DNA of 64,000 nucleotides from an uncultured Clostridium sp. (GCA_947575275.1 CANPMS010000003.1:57911-121910), one strand, 5' to 3'. Counted from the first letter of the stretch, positions 34,031-42,926 are shown. A program made the numbers and translations. Notes: generated by a model from the sequence alone, not told the origin.

Positions 34031-34765
34031 CTACGGATTGTCCACATACCATACTTCCTGCGCCCCATTCTCACGGGTGTGCCAGCAGGCTCCCTCCTGC
34101 ATTCCATCCACTGTATTATCAAAAAAGTACCAATCTCCAGAACCGTCCTCGGGATCTGTGATGGTTCCATTCCAACGATGCCATCCGGTACAACGATACC
34201 CATCCTTATTAAACAAATACCAGTGACGTCCAATCAACTGCCACTGATTTGCCAGGTAAGTGCCATCCTCATTCCGATACCACCAGCCCGTAGCGTTACG
34301 GACCCATCCTTTCTTCTCCTCCACTTGACCCCAGGTCTTCCTAAATTCATCAGGATTTGCATAAATCTTTTTTATTCCGGAGGTGGAACTGCCCCAGTCT
34401 GACAGTTGGAAGTGAGGCTTATCCTTAAAGGATTTCCAGTTTCCACCCCATTCCAAACCAATATCAGTACCGATTGCACCCACCTTATCAAAAAAACGGT
34501 CGGCCTCATTATATGCACCTCTACCATCATTTCGAAAAAAATCAAATGCAGTTCCCCATTGATGATAGGAACTGTAAGAACTTCCCCGCGCATTCGTAAC
34601 AATCTGCCCGGGGCGTGTTCGGCCCTGAGCATACAAGGCATCCTGCTCTGCAACCGTACGCAGAGTTTCACCAATACTGATCGGAAGTCCCTGCTGGCTG
34701 CAGGTCTCCACAAGCCGTTCCGCAAACACCTGCAGGCGCGGGTGACACAAAGTAATATCTTTCAT
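34031..34765 (-). CDS. M15-type peptidase with cell-wall-binding repeats
   Basis: A 244-residue wall hydrolase. Residues 1-125 match the VanY/endolysin M15 peptidase fold: SIGETLRTVAEQDALYAQGR, YSSYHQWGTAFDF with the zinc His and Asp, and EWGGNWKSFKDKPHFQL with the last His. The remainder carries aromatic choline-binding-like repeats (GWWYRNEDGTYLANQWQLIG, HWYLFNKDGYRCTGW, WYFFDNTVDGMQ). There is no signal peptide, so export would need a holin or lysis, as for phage endolysins. It stands between tatD and rsmA, where Bacillus keeps a wall-active Rpf protein. Confidence 0.85.
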   Translation of the reverse strand: MKDITLCHPRLQVFAERLVETCSQQGLPISIGETLRTVAEQDALYAQGRTRPGQIVTNARGSSYSSYHQWGTAFDFFRNDGRGAYNEADRFFDKVGAIGTDIGLEWGGNWKSFKDKPHFQLSDWGSSTSGIKKIYANPDEFRKTWGQVEEKKGWVRNATGWWYRNEDGTYLANQWQLIGRHWYLFNKDGYRCTGWHRWNGTITDPEDGSGDWYFFDNTVDGMQEGACWHTRENGAQEVWYVDNP

Positions 34766-34786
34766 ATGATCACCAATGCTTTTTCT

Positions 34787-35581
34787 TTATGGTATGCAGG
34801 CAGAATCGCTAATGTCCATAATTTGGTACAACGCTCTGGCATTACGCTCCGTCACCCGGACAATCTCCTCACTGCTCACTCCCTTGATGGCGCTGATCGC
34901 CTGTACCACATAGGGAAGATTTAGGGATGAGTTCCGCTTTCCCCGGTTGGGAACCGGTGAGAGATATGGGCAGTCCGTCTCCAGCACAATCCGTTCCAGA
35001 GGCATATACGCCACCACCTCCTTCAGCTTTTTTGCGTTGTTAAAAGTCAGCACCCCTCCAATTCCCAGGTAAAATCCCATATTTAAGTACTCCTTGGCCA
35101 TCTCAATCCCATAGGAAAAGCAATGGATTACACCCCCCAGCTCCCCGGCGCTCTCTGTTCGGATAATATCCAGCGTATCCTGCGCAGCATCACGGCTGTG
35201 AATTACAACCGGCAGCTTTACCTCCCGCGCCAGTGCCAACTGGCGGATAAACCATGTTTTCTGAACCTGGCGTTCTGGCTTATCCCAATGATAATCAAGA
35301 CCAATCTCACCAACTGCAACTATCTTTTCTCTCTGTGCAGCCTCCTTTAACCACACCATAAGGGTATCACTCAGCTCTTCCGTTTCACTTGGATGTACGC
35401 CCACCGCGCCGTAAACAAACGGATATTTCCTCACCAGCTCCAGCGTATTTTTCGTTGTCTGAATGCTTGCTCCAATATTCACTACCGCTCCGATTCCGTT
35501 TTCCGGCAGGTTGCTCAGCAGCAAGTCCCGGTCTCCATCAAATGCCTCGTCATCATAATGGACATGAGTATCAAATATCAT
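34787..35581 (-). CDS. tatD: TatD-family metal-dependent deoxyribonuclease
   Basis: A 264-residue TIM-barrel hydrolase. Metal ligands are visible in FDTHVHYDDEAF, GEIGLDYHW, VIHSRDA, HCFSY and ETDCPYLSP. TatD proteins are 3'-5' DNA exonucleases or related hydrolases in DNA repair and turnover. The length is typical. It lies between traX and the M15 peptidase, with 14 and 21 bases to its neighbours, and belongs to the metG-to-rsmA run that is also syntenic in Bacilli. GGAGAAAAAA precedes the ATG. Confidence 0.93.
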   Translation of the reverse strand: MIFDTHVHYDDEAFDGDRDLLLSNLPENGIGAVVNIGASIQTTKNTLELVRKYPFVYGAVGVHPSETEELSDTLMVWLKEAAQREKIVAVGEIGLDYHWDKPERQVQKTWFIRQLALAREVKLPVVIHSRDAAQDTLDIIRTESAGELGGVIHCFSYGIEMAKEYLNMGFYLGIGGVLTFNNAKKLKEVVAYMPLERIVLETDCPYLSPVPNRGKRNSSLNLPYVVQAISAIKGVSSEEIVRVTERNARALYQIMDISDSACIP

Positions 35582-35595
35582 TTTTTTCTCCTTAT

Positions 35596-36351
35596 TTATA
35601 AGCCTAAATTGAAAATAAAAGCCAGCACTGCCATGTGCACCGGGTAAAGCAGATAAAAGAAATATTTTCCCTTCCAGGTTCCCCGCTTACCGTTATACAG
35701 TAAAATCACAAAAAAGCCCAACGCCAACCCCGGCAGGCAGATTAAGTTACCCAAAGCCAGCCCCATCCAAACAAATCCCACGGCACACAACCTCCAGGGC
35801 GTCCGCCGAAACATATAGCACGCCGCAATCAGTATGATTCCGATATAGTCATAATCACTGTGAATCAGAGAGGCTGCACCGCAAAACAGTATGGTCACTG
35901 CAAATTGGCTTGCAATAAGCACCGTTCCGGCTCCTCCGGTCTCACTCTCCCCCACCCTTTCCTCAAGCCATTTGAATGCCGACATCATCAGAAATCCCAG
36001 AAGCAGTGTGAAAAATACATTCTGAACCCGCCAGTTAAAAACCTTTCCAGACAGCATCCAGTCAAAAGGCGCTTCAGAGAGCAACGCAAACAAAGCAAGC
36101 CGCAGAATATACCGCTTCCTGCCGTGGGTATGGAAAAATCCTTCACACAGCAAGAAACAAAAGATGGGAAATGCCATCCGCCCCAGACATCGGAGCATCA
36201 AACTCAGATTCCATAACATGCCGGATGTCTCACTCACGGTATCCGATACCCTCATACCCAGTAAATAACCGATATGATCCAGCACCATACTGACAGCGGC
36301 AATCAGTTTGAGCTGATTGCCGCTTAATCGTTTATTCCAAGTTTCCATCAT
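35596..36351 (-). CDS. TraX-family membrane protein
   Basis: A 251-residue integral membrane protein with seven or eight hydrophobic segments, beginning LSGNQLKLIAAVSMVLDHIG and containing RCLGRMAFPIFCFLLCEGFF, which are hallmarks of the TraX family. The F-plasmid member acetylates pilin; chromosomal Firmicutes homologues are of unknown role and are thought to be acyltransferases. It starts one base after the metG stop, so translation may be coupled. Nothing else here indicates conjugation, and the name should not be taken as a function. Confidence 0.88.
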   Translation of the reverse strand: MMETWNKRLSGNQLKLIAAVSMVLDHIGYLLGMRVSDTVSETSGMLWNLSLMLRCLGRMAFPIFCFLLCEGFFHTHGRKRYILRLALFALLSEAPFDWMLSGKVFNWRVQNVFFTLLLGFLMMSAFKWLEERVGESETGGAGTVLIASQFAVTILFCGAASLIHSDYDYIGIILIAACYMFRRTPWRLCAVGFVWMGLALGNLICLPGLALGFFVILLYNGKRGTWKGKYFFYLLYPVHMAVLAFIFNLGL

Positions 36352-36352
36352 G

Positions 36353-38326
36353 CTAACAGATTTCCGCGCCCGAGGGCATCTCCTTCTCCGGTATCATCAG
36401 AGACAGTTTTCCGGCTGCATCCTCGGCACACAAAAGCATACCCTCGCTCATCACGCCTGCCAGCTTTGCAGGCTTTAAATTCACAACTACCATAACCTTT
36501 TTTCCCACCATCTCCTCAGGAGAATAATGCGCCTTAATCCCGCTGACAATTTGTCTTACCTGGCTTCCAATCTTCACCTGACTGCACAGAAGCTTCTTCG
36601 ACTTCTCCACCGCCTCGCAGGCTATAATCTCACCTACCTGAAACTGCAGCTTTGCAAAATCATCATAGGTAATCTCCGGCTTTGCCCCAATGTCTATTAC
36701 CTCATCAGCATTGGGCTCGCAGGCGTTCGCAGCCTCCGCTGTATTCATCTCCTGAACTTTCTCAAGCACTTTCTTCAAATCCATTCTTGCAAACAAAATC
36801 TCCGGCTTTTCAATCACACGGAAGCCGGACGGGCAGAGCCCAAATCGATCCATGTTCCCCAAAGCACGCTTTTCTGTCTTGAGCAAAGCAAGCATCCTTG
36901 CGGAGGTCTCAGGCATAAAAGCTTCCAACAGGGAGGCTCCGATGGTAAGAGCCTCCACCAGATTATAAAGCACCGTTGCCAAACGCTCCTTCTGCATCTC
37001 GTCCTTTGCCAAAACCCACGGCATAGTCTCATCAATATATTTATTGCATCGGCGGAAGATATTAAAGATTTCCGTAATGGCATCTGCCACACGAAGCTCG
37101 TCCATCCTCTCCTCGGTCTTCTTCACAGAGTCCAGTACAACTGCTTTCAGCTCCTCATCCAACGTATCTGAAACACCGCCGTTGCGAACCTCTCCTCCAA
37201 AATACTGGTTGGACATGGAAATTGTGCGGTTCACCAGATTGCCAAGAATATTCGCCAAATCAGAATTCATGCGCTCTACCATCAGCTCCCAGGAGATTAC
37301 GCCGTCATTGTCAAAGGGCATCTCATGAAGCACAAAATACCTCACCGCGTCCACACCAAAGAAATCCACCAGGGTATCAGCATACATCACATTACCCTTG
37401 GATTTGCTCATCTTGCCATCGCCCTGCAGAAGCCACGGGTGCCCCAGAACCTGCTTTGGCAGAGGCAGATCAAGCGCCATCAAAAAGATAGGCCAGTAAA
37501 TTGTATGGAACCGGATAATATCTTTTCCAATTAAGTGAAGATCTGCCGGCCAGTACTTCTCAAACAGATGACCATTGACACCGTCACAGTCATACCCAAG
37601 ACCCGTAATATAATTTGTCAGTGCATCAAGCCACACATAAGTCACATGCTTTGAATCAAAACTGACAGGAATTCCCCATTTGAATGAAGTCCTGGATACA
37701 CACAGATCCTGAAGCCCCGGCAAAAGAAAGTTATTCATCATCTCATTCTTCCGTGATACCGGCTGAATGAACTCCGGATGATCGTTAATATGAGCAATCA
37801 GCCGATCTGCGTACTTACTCATCTTAAAGAAGTAGGCCTCCTCTTTTGCAGGCTGTACCTCGCCTTGGCAGTCCGGACACTTGCCATCCGCCAGCTGGGA
37901 CTCGGTAAAGAAGGATTCACAGGGCGTACAGTAAAGCCCCTCATAATAGCCTTTATAAATATCCCCCCGGTCATAGAGCTTCTTAAAAATCTTCTGAACC
38001 TGCATCTCATGCTCTGTATCTGTGGTGCGGATAAATTTATCATAAGAAGTATTCATCAAATCCCAGATACTTTTAATCTGAGCTGCCACTCCATCCACAA
38101 ATTCCTTCGGAGTTACCCCGGCTGCTTCCGCCTTCAGCTCAATTTTCTGACCATGCTCGTCCGTACCAGTTTGAAACCGAACATCATAGCCTTGTTCCCG
38201 CTTAAAGCGCGCGATACTGTCCGCTAATACAATCTCATAAGTATTACCTATATGCGGTTTACCGGACGTATATGCGATTGCCGTCGTAATATAATAAGTT
38301 TTTTTGCTGTTGCAGTTCTGACACAT
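36353..38326 (-). CDS. metG: Methionine--tRNA ligase
   Basis: A 657-residue methionyl-tRNA synthetase with AIAYTSGKPHIGNTYEIV (HIGH-type motif), the zinc-binding CTPCESFF and CPDCQG pairs, and GDGKMSKSKGN (KMSKS). The C-terminal tRNA-binding OB domain from about residue 555 (KLQFQVGEIIACEAVEKSKK) dimerises the enzyme in relatives. The four-cysteine zinc knuckle places it in the Bacillus/MetG2-like class. It has a clear promoter and a 64-base leader, too short for a T-box. GGAGGAAAATGGCTC leads to the ATG. Confidence 0.97.
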   Translation of the reverse strand: MCQNCNSKKTYYITTAIAYTSGKPHIGNTYEIVLADSIARFKREQGYDVRFQTGTDEHGQKIELKAEAAGVTPKEFVDGVAAQIKSIWDLMNTSYDKFIRTTDTEHEMQVQKIFKKLYDRGDIYKGYYEGLYCTPCESFFTESQLADGKCPDCQGEVQPAKEEAYFFKMSKYADRLIAHINDHPEFIQPVSRKNEMMNNFLLPGLQDLCVSRTSFKWGIPVSFDSKHVTYVWLDALTNYITGLGYDCDGVNGHLFEKYWPADLHLIGKDIIRFHTIYWPIFLMALDLPLPKQVLGHPWLLQGDGKMSKSKGNVMYADTLVDFFGVDAVRYFVLHEMPFDNDGVISWELMVERMNSDLANILGNLVNRTISMSNQYFGGEVRNGGVSDTLDEELKAVVLDSVKKTEERMDELRVADAITEIFNIFRRCNKYIDETMPWVLAKDEMQKERLATVLYNLVEALTIGASLLEAFMPETSARMLALLKTEKRALGNMDRFGLCPSGFRVIEKPEILFARMDLKKVLEKVQEMNTAEAANACEPNADEVIDIGAKPEITYDDFAKLQFQVGEIIACEAVEKSKKLLCSQVKIGSQVRQIVSGIKAHYSPEEMVGKKVMVVVNLKPAKLAGVMSEGMLLCAEDAAGKLSLMIPEKEMPSGAEIC

Positions 38327-38395
38327 GAGCCATTTTCCTCCAAATCAAATCATTACCGGGAGTCGCCAGAAACCCGTCCCGACATCGTATTCATA

Positions 38396-38424
38396 ACTAT
38401 AACATAAACCTGTGGAAAACTCAA
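38396..38424 (-). promoter_or_regulatory. metG promoter
   Basis: TTGAGT, 17 bases, TATAGT, start near 38389. Confidence 0.75.
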
Positions 38425-38481
38425 GCGGAGTAAAGCCTTGATGCCATTTTCACTGGTGAAATCCTTACCTCGCTTCATAAG

Positions 38482-38510
38482 TTGTATTTTCTGCGAGTAT
38501 AGATTATAAT
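38482..38510 (+). promoter_or_regulatory. Promoter of the DUF885 lipoprotein gene
   Basis: TTGTAT, 17 bases, TATAAT, start near 38517, giving a very short leader that still contains the AGGAGG site. Confidence 0.75.
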
Positions 38511-38533
38511 AGGAACACCCAGGAGGATTTTTT

Positions 38534-40366
38534 ATGTATAAGAAAAACACCCGAATGTATTGCCTTTTTCTTACTCTGATGCTTATTGTTGCTGCTGCAG
38601 GCTGCGTTCCCCGCCCGACTGAAACGGCGCTTACCACTGCTGCTCCTTTTTCAGAGGAATCGCCAGCGAATTACGAACAGTTTGAGGAAAAGCGGCTGGA
38701 GGAGCAAAAGCGTTTTTCACAGTTAGAAGCAGATTTATTTAAAGAGGAAATCAGCAACTCCCAGATTGATCTCCATTTTCTTTTGAAAGATCCTGCTGCA
38801 TACGGTATTACAGATGCCAAATACCTGTACTCACCGGCAACACTGGAATCCATGAAGCAGAATACGGCAGACCAGAACCAGCTTGCCCAGGAGCTTGCAT
38901 CCTTTGATCCGGCTCTTCTGGATGCTAACCAGAAACTTACCCTTCGGGTATTACAGAGCTTTCTTAAAACGCAACAAAAAGCTGACGGGCTGGAGCTTTA
39001 TACTCAGCCTCTGGCTCCTACCATCGGTGTCCAGGCAGAGCTTCCCATGCTGCTCTGTGAATACACGTTCCGCGAAAAACAGGATGTGGAAGACTACTTA
39101 ATGCTTCTGGAACATATTGATACTTACTATGGGGAGATTTTGGAATTCCAACAGGAAAAGAGCGCGGCCGGTCTGATGATGAGTGATACCACTCTCAACC
39201 ATGTCATCGAATCCTGTGAAAGTTATCTTCTGGTTCCCGGCAATAATTTCATGATTGATACCTTTAAACAGAGACTCGAGGAAATACCCGATCTCTCTGA
39301 AGAAGAAAAGAACGCCTTTTATGCCAGAAATGAAGCCGCGCTGGAACAGCATTTTGTTCCAGCCTACCAGCTTCTGATTGACGGTCTTGAAAAATTGAAA
39401 GGCACAGGACTCAATGAAAAAGGGATGTGCGGCTACCCGGAAGGAAAAAAATACTATGAGTATCTGGTATTTTCCAAAACGGGAACCTCCTTCCCTTCCG
39501 TTAAAGAACTGCTGTCTGCTATCGAGGAGACGATTGAGAAAAATCTGGAGGAGACTTCACGCCTGCTGTCCGAGCACCCGGAGTTAGCAACATCTCTGGG
39601 CAGCTATCAATTTCGCCAGACAGATCCTCAGGCAATTATGGAGGAGTTGAAAACTCTCACCTCAAAGGATTTTCCGTCCCTGCCTGAGTGCAACTACACA
39701 TTAAAAGATGTTCCCTCCGCTTTAGGTCTGTCCTTGAGCCCCGCCTTTTACTTAACATCGCCCATTGATGATGCAAGCCGCAACGTTATTTACATCAACC
39801 GCAATCCGCGGTTTGAGGAACAGCAGCTCTACAACCTTATCGCCCACGAGGGCTACCCGGGACATCTGTACCAAAATGTATATTTCCACTGCAACTGTGA
39901 ATCCGACCTGCGAAAACTGGTTAATTTCCCCGGCTACAGTGAGGGCTGGGCAACCTATGTGGAACATCTGTCCTATGGACTGGACAATGGCCTGGATCCG
40001 AGCATGAGCAAACTGCTGGCAGCTAACTCCATGGCAACCCTGGGTCTTCATGCTTATTTGGACATTGCTGTGAACTACCTTGGCTGGGAACCAGCCCATG
40101 TCCAAGAGTACCTTTCCCAGTTTTATAATGATACAGATGAGCTGGCAAGTGTGATGTTTGAGACGATGGTGGAAAATCCTGCTAATTATCTCTCTTACTT
40201 TGTAGGATATATGGAATTCCAGAATATGCGTCAAACCGCCATGGAACAGCTTGGTGAACGATTTGATGCCCATGAGTTTCATAAGTTCCTTCTTGATATA
40301 GGCGATGCACCCTTCGACGTAATCCAGGCCTACTTTACTTCCTGGCTTCTGGAGCAGAAACCGTAG
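38534..40366 (+). CDS. DUF885-family metallopeptidase-like lipoprotein
   Basis: A 610-residue secreted protein anchored by lipid. The signal peptide ends in the lipobox VAAAGC (Cys near residue 24). A Thr/Ala-rich linker follows, then the DUF885 domain. NLIAHEGYPGHLYQNVYF holds an HExxxxH-like metal motif, and PGYSEGWATYVEHLSYGL carries a further glutamate, the usual arrangement of this putative zinc peptidase family. Substrates are unknown; extracellular peptides are likely. AGGAGG precedes the ATG and the promoter is clear. No partner gene follows closely. Confidence 0.92.
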   Translation: MYKKNTRMYCLFLTLMLIVAAAGCVPRPTETALTTAAPFSEESPANYEQFEEKRLEEQKRFSQLEADLFKEEISNSQIDLHFLLKDPAAYGITDAKYLYSPATLESMKQNTADQNQLAQELASFDPALLDANQKLTLRVLQSFLKTQQKADGLELYTQPLAPTIGVQAELPMLLCEYTFREKQDVEDYLMLLEHIDTYYGEILEFQQEKSAAGLMMSDTTLNHVIESCESYLLVPGNNFMIDTFKQRLEEIPDLSEEEKNAFYARNEAALEQHFVPAYQLLIDGLEKLKGTGLNEKGMCGYPEGKKYYEYLVFSKTGTSFPSVKELLSAIEETIEKNLEETSRLLSEHPELATSLGSYQFRQTDPQAIMEELKTLTSKDFPSLPECNYTLKDVPSALGLSLSPAFYLTSPIDDASRNVIYINRNPRFEEQQLYNLIAHEGYPGHLYQNVYFHCNCESDLRKLVNFPGYSEGWATYVEHLSYGLDNGLDPSMSKLLAANSMATLGLHAYLDIAVNYLGWEPAHVQEYLSQFYNDTDELASVMFETMVENPANYLSYFVGYMEFQNMRQTAMEQLGERFDAHEFHKFLLDIGDAPFDVIQAYFTSWLLEQKP

Positions 40367-40421
40367 CAATATTTGAAGAAGGCTTTTATATCAACCTCTT
40401 TTAGCCACCACCTTTTTATCG

Positions 40422-40530
40422 TGCCCGCTTCCAGCGGGCATAAGAGTGGAGATTTTTTCGCGTCGTATGCGAAAAAAATACTACTCGCCCCTTGACGGTC
40501 TGGATAGTCAGAACGGGTGAAGAGGTGCTA
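40422..40530. repeat. Structured intergenic block with stacked hairpins
   Basis: TGCCCGCT/AGCGGGCA with a three-base loop at 40422-40440; TTTTTTCGC/GCGAAAAAA at 40453-40477; then a longer imperfect stem, CGCCC with GGGTG, holding TTGAC/GTCA, to about 40530. The block follows the DUF885 gene by 55 bases. The second hairpin could terminate transcription on either strand because both arms carry U- or A-runs. It looks like a repetitive element or a small structured RNA. The bases 40531-40757 hold only a weak promoter and no gene. Confidence 0.5.
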
Positions 40531-40570
40531 TTCCGAAAGTGCGAAAGTGGTAGAAATGTTTACCATGTTG

Positions 40571-40579
40571 TGCTATAAT
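40571..40579 (+). promoter_or_regulatory. Extended -10 promoter of the small lipoprotein gene
   Basis: TGC-TATAAT with no good -35; start near 40586, leaving a leader of about 170 bases. Confidence 0.4.
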
Positions 40580-40757
40580 AAAACTCAACTAACAAAAAAT
40601 TGGAGTGCGCAGATAGAGGTTATTTATATGTTTCCATAATGATTCAGTTTGAGAATAATAGCGTTGCGATTATATGACAAATATAATCCAATACCACAAC
40701 AAACGGAACATATCATGACAATAATCCTCATTCTGATAGATTCCAGTGAGGTACTGT

Positions 40758-41258
40758 ATGAAAATCAGAATCATCAATCTCCTATCTATTATTTTGCTTA
40801 TTATTCTGACAGGATGCACATCTGAAGCGAAAATCCAGCCGCAAACAGTAACATTTGTAAACATAGGTGTATTTCCCGCCGCATATGATGTATATGTTTT
40901 CACTCAAGATCAGTATATTCATTATGACTTGACTGATTATTGGCTAAACACCACAGATGGGTTTGACTATTTTAGTGACCCTCTGCCCTCGGAAGATTCA
41001 TACCATTCAGAAGAGCGTTCATTGGATAAAAGCGAATGGGATAGTATTGTAAATACCCTTGCAGACAATCACTTTAGTACATACCCTGAAGATATTAGCT
41101 TTGAGAATATAACCGACGTCGGCTTCTCTTTCATTGAAGTACAAACAAAAGATTATCGTTATTTTTCGGGTGGCTGGGGGGCTGGATATGGAACAGGAAA
41201 GACGCAAAAGGGCTATTCCCAAATATGCGCTACCTTGCATGAAATCATTATCAAGTAA
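40758..41258 (+). CDS. Small hypothetical lipoprotein
   Basis: A 166-residue secreted protein with a hydrophobic signal and lipobox LILTGC (Cys near residue 20), followed by an AT-rich coding region with many Tyr, Asp and Ser residues. It ends in a glycine-rich turn, YFSGGWGAGYGTGKTQKGY. No known domain is recognised. The ATG at 40758 follows GAGG at six bases; a GTG four codons upstream is less likely. Composition differs from the core genes and, with the relaxase fragment downstream, suggests an accessory patch. Confidence 0.65.
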   Translation: MKIRIINLLSIILLIILTGCTSEAKIQPQTVTFVNIGVFPAAYDVYVFTQDQYIHYDLTDYWLNTTDGFDYFSDPLPSEDSYHSEERSLDKSEWDSIVNTLADNHFSTYPEDISFENITDVGFSFIEVQTKDYRYFSGGWGAGYGTGKTQKGYSQICATLHEIIIK

Positions 41259-41312
41259 ATATAAACTATGAGCACAATCCTTAGTGCGTAAATTTCCCAT
41301 TTATCGGGGATT

Positions 41313-41513
41313 TTAAGCAGTCTTAATTTTCAAAGGAACAAGGTCTTGCGTTTTCTTGGGCTGCCCCCTGTGGGTTTTCTGCCGCAAGATGCTGTAACCG
41401 CCCTTTCGGATTTGCTCCACTTCCTTAACTTCTTCTTTCAGCGCGGAACATCGGCGGGTCAGCCTGTCGCGCTCCGCTCTCCATATCTTCTGTATTTTCC
41501 TCTGACAACCCAT
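41313..41513 (-). pseudogene. Remnant of a MobA/MobL-type relaxase C-terminus
   Basis: A 66-codon frame with ERDRLTRRCSALKEEVKEVE and then QIRKGGYSIL, matching by pattern the C-terminal coiled region of mobilisation relaxases from clostridial conjugative or mobilisable elements, which often end in a similar EQIRRSVYDIL stretch followed by a Gln/Pro/Lys tail. No relaxase catalytic part, recombinase or att repeat is seen nearby, so this is probably a scar of an excised or decayed element. The evidence is recognition from memory of the family and is moderate. Confidence 0.5.
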
Positions 41514-41761
41514 TCATCATCAAGCTCAAATATCACTCCGGAAAAAATCAAGGTTTCCGATTCCATTCCTGCCGTAATTCTAGCTGCCGCATAAGAACGG
41601 ATACCTTCTTCAATAGACACGTTCAATAGCCGCATGATTGGAATGTTGCATTTAATTTTGATCTCTTCATTTTTGGTACAATCTTTCCTCTTAATACAAT
41701 CATTATATTTTTTTCTTACTACAAATTTTACGTTTTGCTGTGTACATGTAACAAATAACAA
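41459..41761 (-). CDS. Short frame of uncertain status beside the relaxase remnant
   Basis: Up to 100 codons on the minus strand, with a coherent-looking end: MRLLNVSIEEGIRSYAAARI, then ETLIFSGVIFELDDEWVVRG. It overlaps the relaxase remnant in another frame. The first 40 codons are Lys/Cys/Asn-rich and lack a ribosome site, so the true start, if any, is internal. No domain is recognised. It may be a small gene or debris of the same mobile element. Confidence 0.3.
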   Translation of the reverse strand: MLFVTCTQQNVKFVVRKKYNDCIKRKDCTKNEEIKIKCNIPIMRLLNVSIEEGIRSYAAARITAGMESETLIFSGVIFELDDEWVVRGKYRRYGERSATG

Positions 41762-41779
41762 CTTATATGTAATAATTGG

Positions 41780-41815
41780 TAAAAAAATTGCGGGAGTTTT
41801 GATTCTCCCGCAAAA
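41780..41815 (-). terminator. Terminator at the end of the fab-spm-marR gene run
   Basis: TTGCGGGAG/CTCCCGCAA with an eight-base loop, followed by TTTTTTT on the minus strand, right after the lipoprotein stop. It is the first strong terminator after fabH, about 12.8 kb downstream. Confidence 0.93.
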
Positions 41816-41821
41816 TCTTTC

Positions 41822-42397
41822 TTACTGACCCACATCCGCAAAGCTTAAATTTTCTCCTACAGTTTGTCCATTAACCTGGATCGTCATATAGACCACGTCC
41901 ATATTCTCAATAAAGGTATTTGCCACCGCCTGAAGCCTCAATTCCTTCTGCTCCTCCGGAACATCACTCAGCTCCAATCTCCCATATTCCCGTTTTGTAC
42001 TGCCGGAACCGTCCTCCTCCGGCACTCCCGGACCTGCATCCTTATTGTACGTCTCACCATCCTCCGTATAATTTACCATTTTGGTTCCCTCTTTAAGAAC
42101 ACCATACTCAATCAGTCGGTCAACCAAAATCTGAGGGCTCAGCTCTTCCACCCCATCCATGGTTGTCTCCATCTTCCCTTCCTGATCCACCGTATAAATA
42201 GAAATGATCTCAAGCTCCGGCTCATTTGGGTCTACCGGTCTGTCCGTCACCACACCTGGACCATCCGTGTCCTTCGGTACACTTTCTGCTTCAGTCTGCT
42301 TGCTCTCTCCGGTCTTGTTCTTCTCACTGGTCGGGGTACATGCCGCTAAAGATAAAATCATCATGACCCCAAGAATGCTCAGGATTGTTCTTCTCAT
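41822..42397 (-). CDS. GerMN-like lipoprotein
   Basis: A 191-residue exported protein with lipobox LSLAAC (Cys near residue 20) and an acidic Lys/Glu/Pro linker. A C-terminal domain has the strand pattern of GerMN domains, which occur in sporulation and germination proteins: ISIYTVDQEGKMETTM, ILVDRLIEYGVLKEGTKM, LELSDVP and VVYMTIQVNGQTVGE. Similarity is weak and given by pattern only. It follows the MarR gene by 22 bases and ends the run of genes with a strong terminator. The sporulation genes spmA and spmB just upstream fit this reading. Confidence 0.6.
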   Translation of the reverse strand: MRRTILSILGVMMILSLAACTPTSEKNKTGESKQTEAESVPKDTDGPGVVTDRPVDPNEPELEIISIYTVDQEGKMETTMDGVEELSPQILVDRLIEYGVLKEGTKMVNYTEDGETYNKDAGPGVPEEDGSGSTKREYGRLELSDVPEEQKELRLQAVANTFIENMDVVYMTIQVNGQTVGENLSFADVGQ

Positions 42398-42419
42398 AAT
42401 GAAATTTCCTCCTTATTCG

Positions 42420-42926
42420 TTATCCTTCCACTTTACGAAACCATTTATTCAGTTTCGCAAAAGCTTTTACCAGGCTGTCGGTCTCCTCTGGCGTCAGGTC
42501 GCTTAAAATCGCGTCAATCATGTCGCGATGGAACTGCTCATGATGCAGATACGCTTTTCTGCCCTTTTCAGACAAAGAAATATAGACTACACGCCGGTCT
42601 TCCTCACCACGCTCCCGGATCACATAGCCCTTCTTTACAAGGCTGTTCATGGCGATTGTCAGAGTCCCCGTTGTCACCGACAGCATTTTTGCTATGGTAG
42701 ACATATTTTTCGGCTCCCCCATTCCAACCGCCTGAATTACGTGCATATCATTATTTGTAATATCCTGGAATTCCTGCGTTATGATGGCCCGCTCTTCAAG
42801 GTCCATCACATCACGAAACAGATTTACCAGAGCATCGTTCAGCGTTACATAAGTATCCACTTTTTCCCTCACTGTCACAAAGACAAAAGCCTCTTCATGA
42901 TTATATATGATTTCATTTCTTTCCAC
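42420..42926 (-). CDS. MarR-family regulator, FabT-like
   Basis: A 168-residue winged-helix regulator. The recognition region reads NMSTIAKMLSVTTGTLTIAM and the wing RGEEDRRVVYISLSEKGR, both typical of MarR. Position in a fatty-acid synthesis locus and the TTTGA/TCAAA palindrome after the fabH promoter point to the FabT group, repressors of fab genes that bind long-chain acyl-ACP. Unlike streptococci, where fabT lies beside fabH, here it is near the end of the run. The start is a GTG at 42926 with AAGG close by. The residues before the DNA-binding domain are longer than usual. Confidence 0.75.
   Translation of the reverse strand: MERNEIIYNHEEAFVFVTVREKVDTYVTLNDALVNLFRDVMDLEERAIITQEFQDITNNDMHVIQAVGMGEPKNMSTIAKMLSVTTGTLTIAMNSLVKKGYVIRERGEEDRRVVYISLSEKGRKAYLHHEQFHRDMIDAILSDLTPEETDSLVKAFAKLNKWFRKVEG

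Noticed and set aside
35596..36351. Conjugation locus suggested by the TraX name
   Set aside because: Only one TraX-family gene is present, embedded in a housekeeping run; no other transfer genes are near.
36527..37171. Plus-strand open frame of 214 codons opposite metG
   Set aside because: Antisense to a certain gene; composition is that of a mirror frame, with no recognisable domain.
38327..38389. T-box leader for metG
   Set aside because: The predicted leader is about 64 bases, too short for a T-box, and no T-box core sequence was seen.
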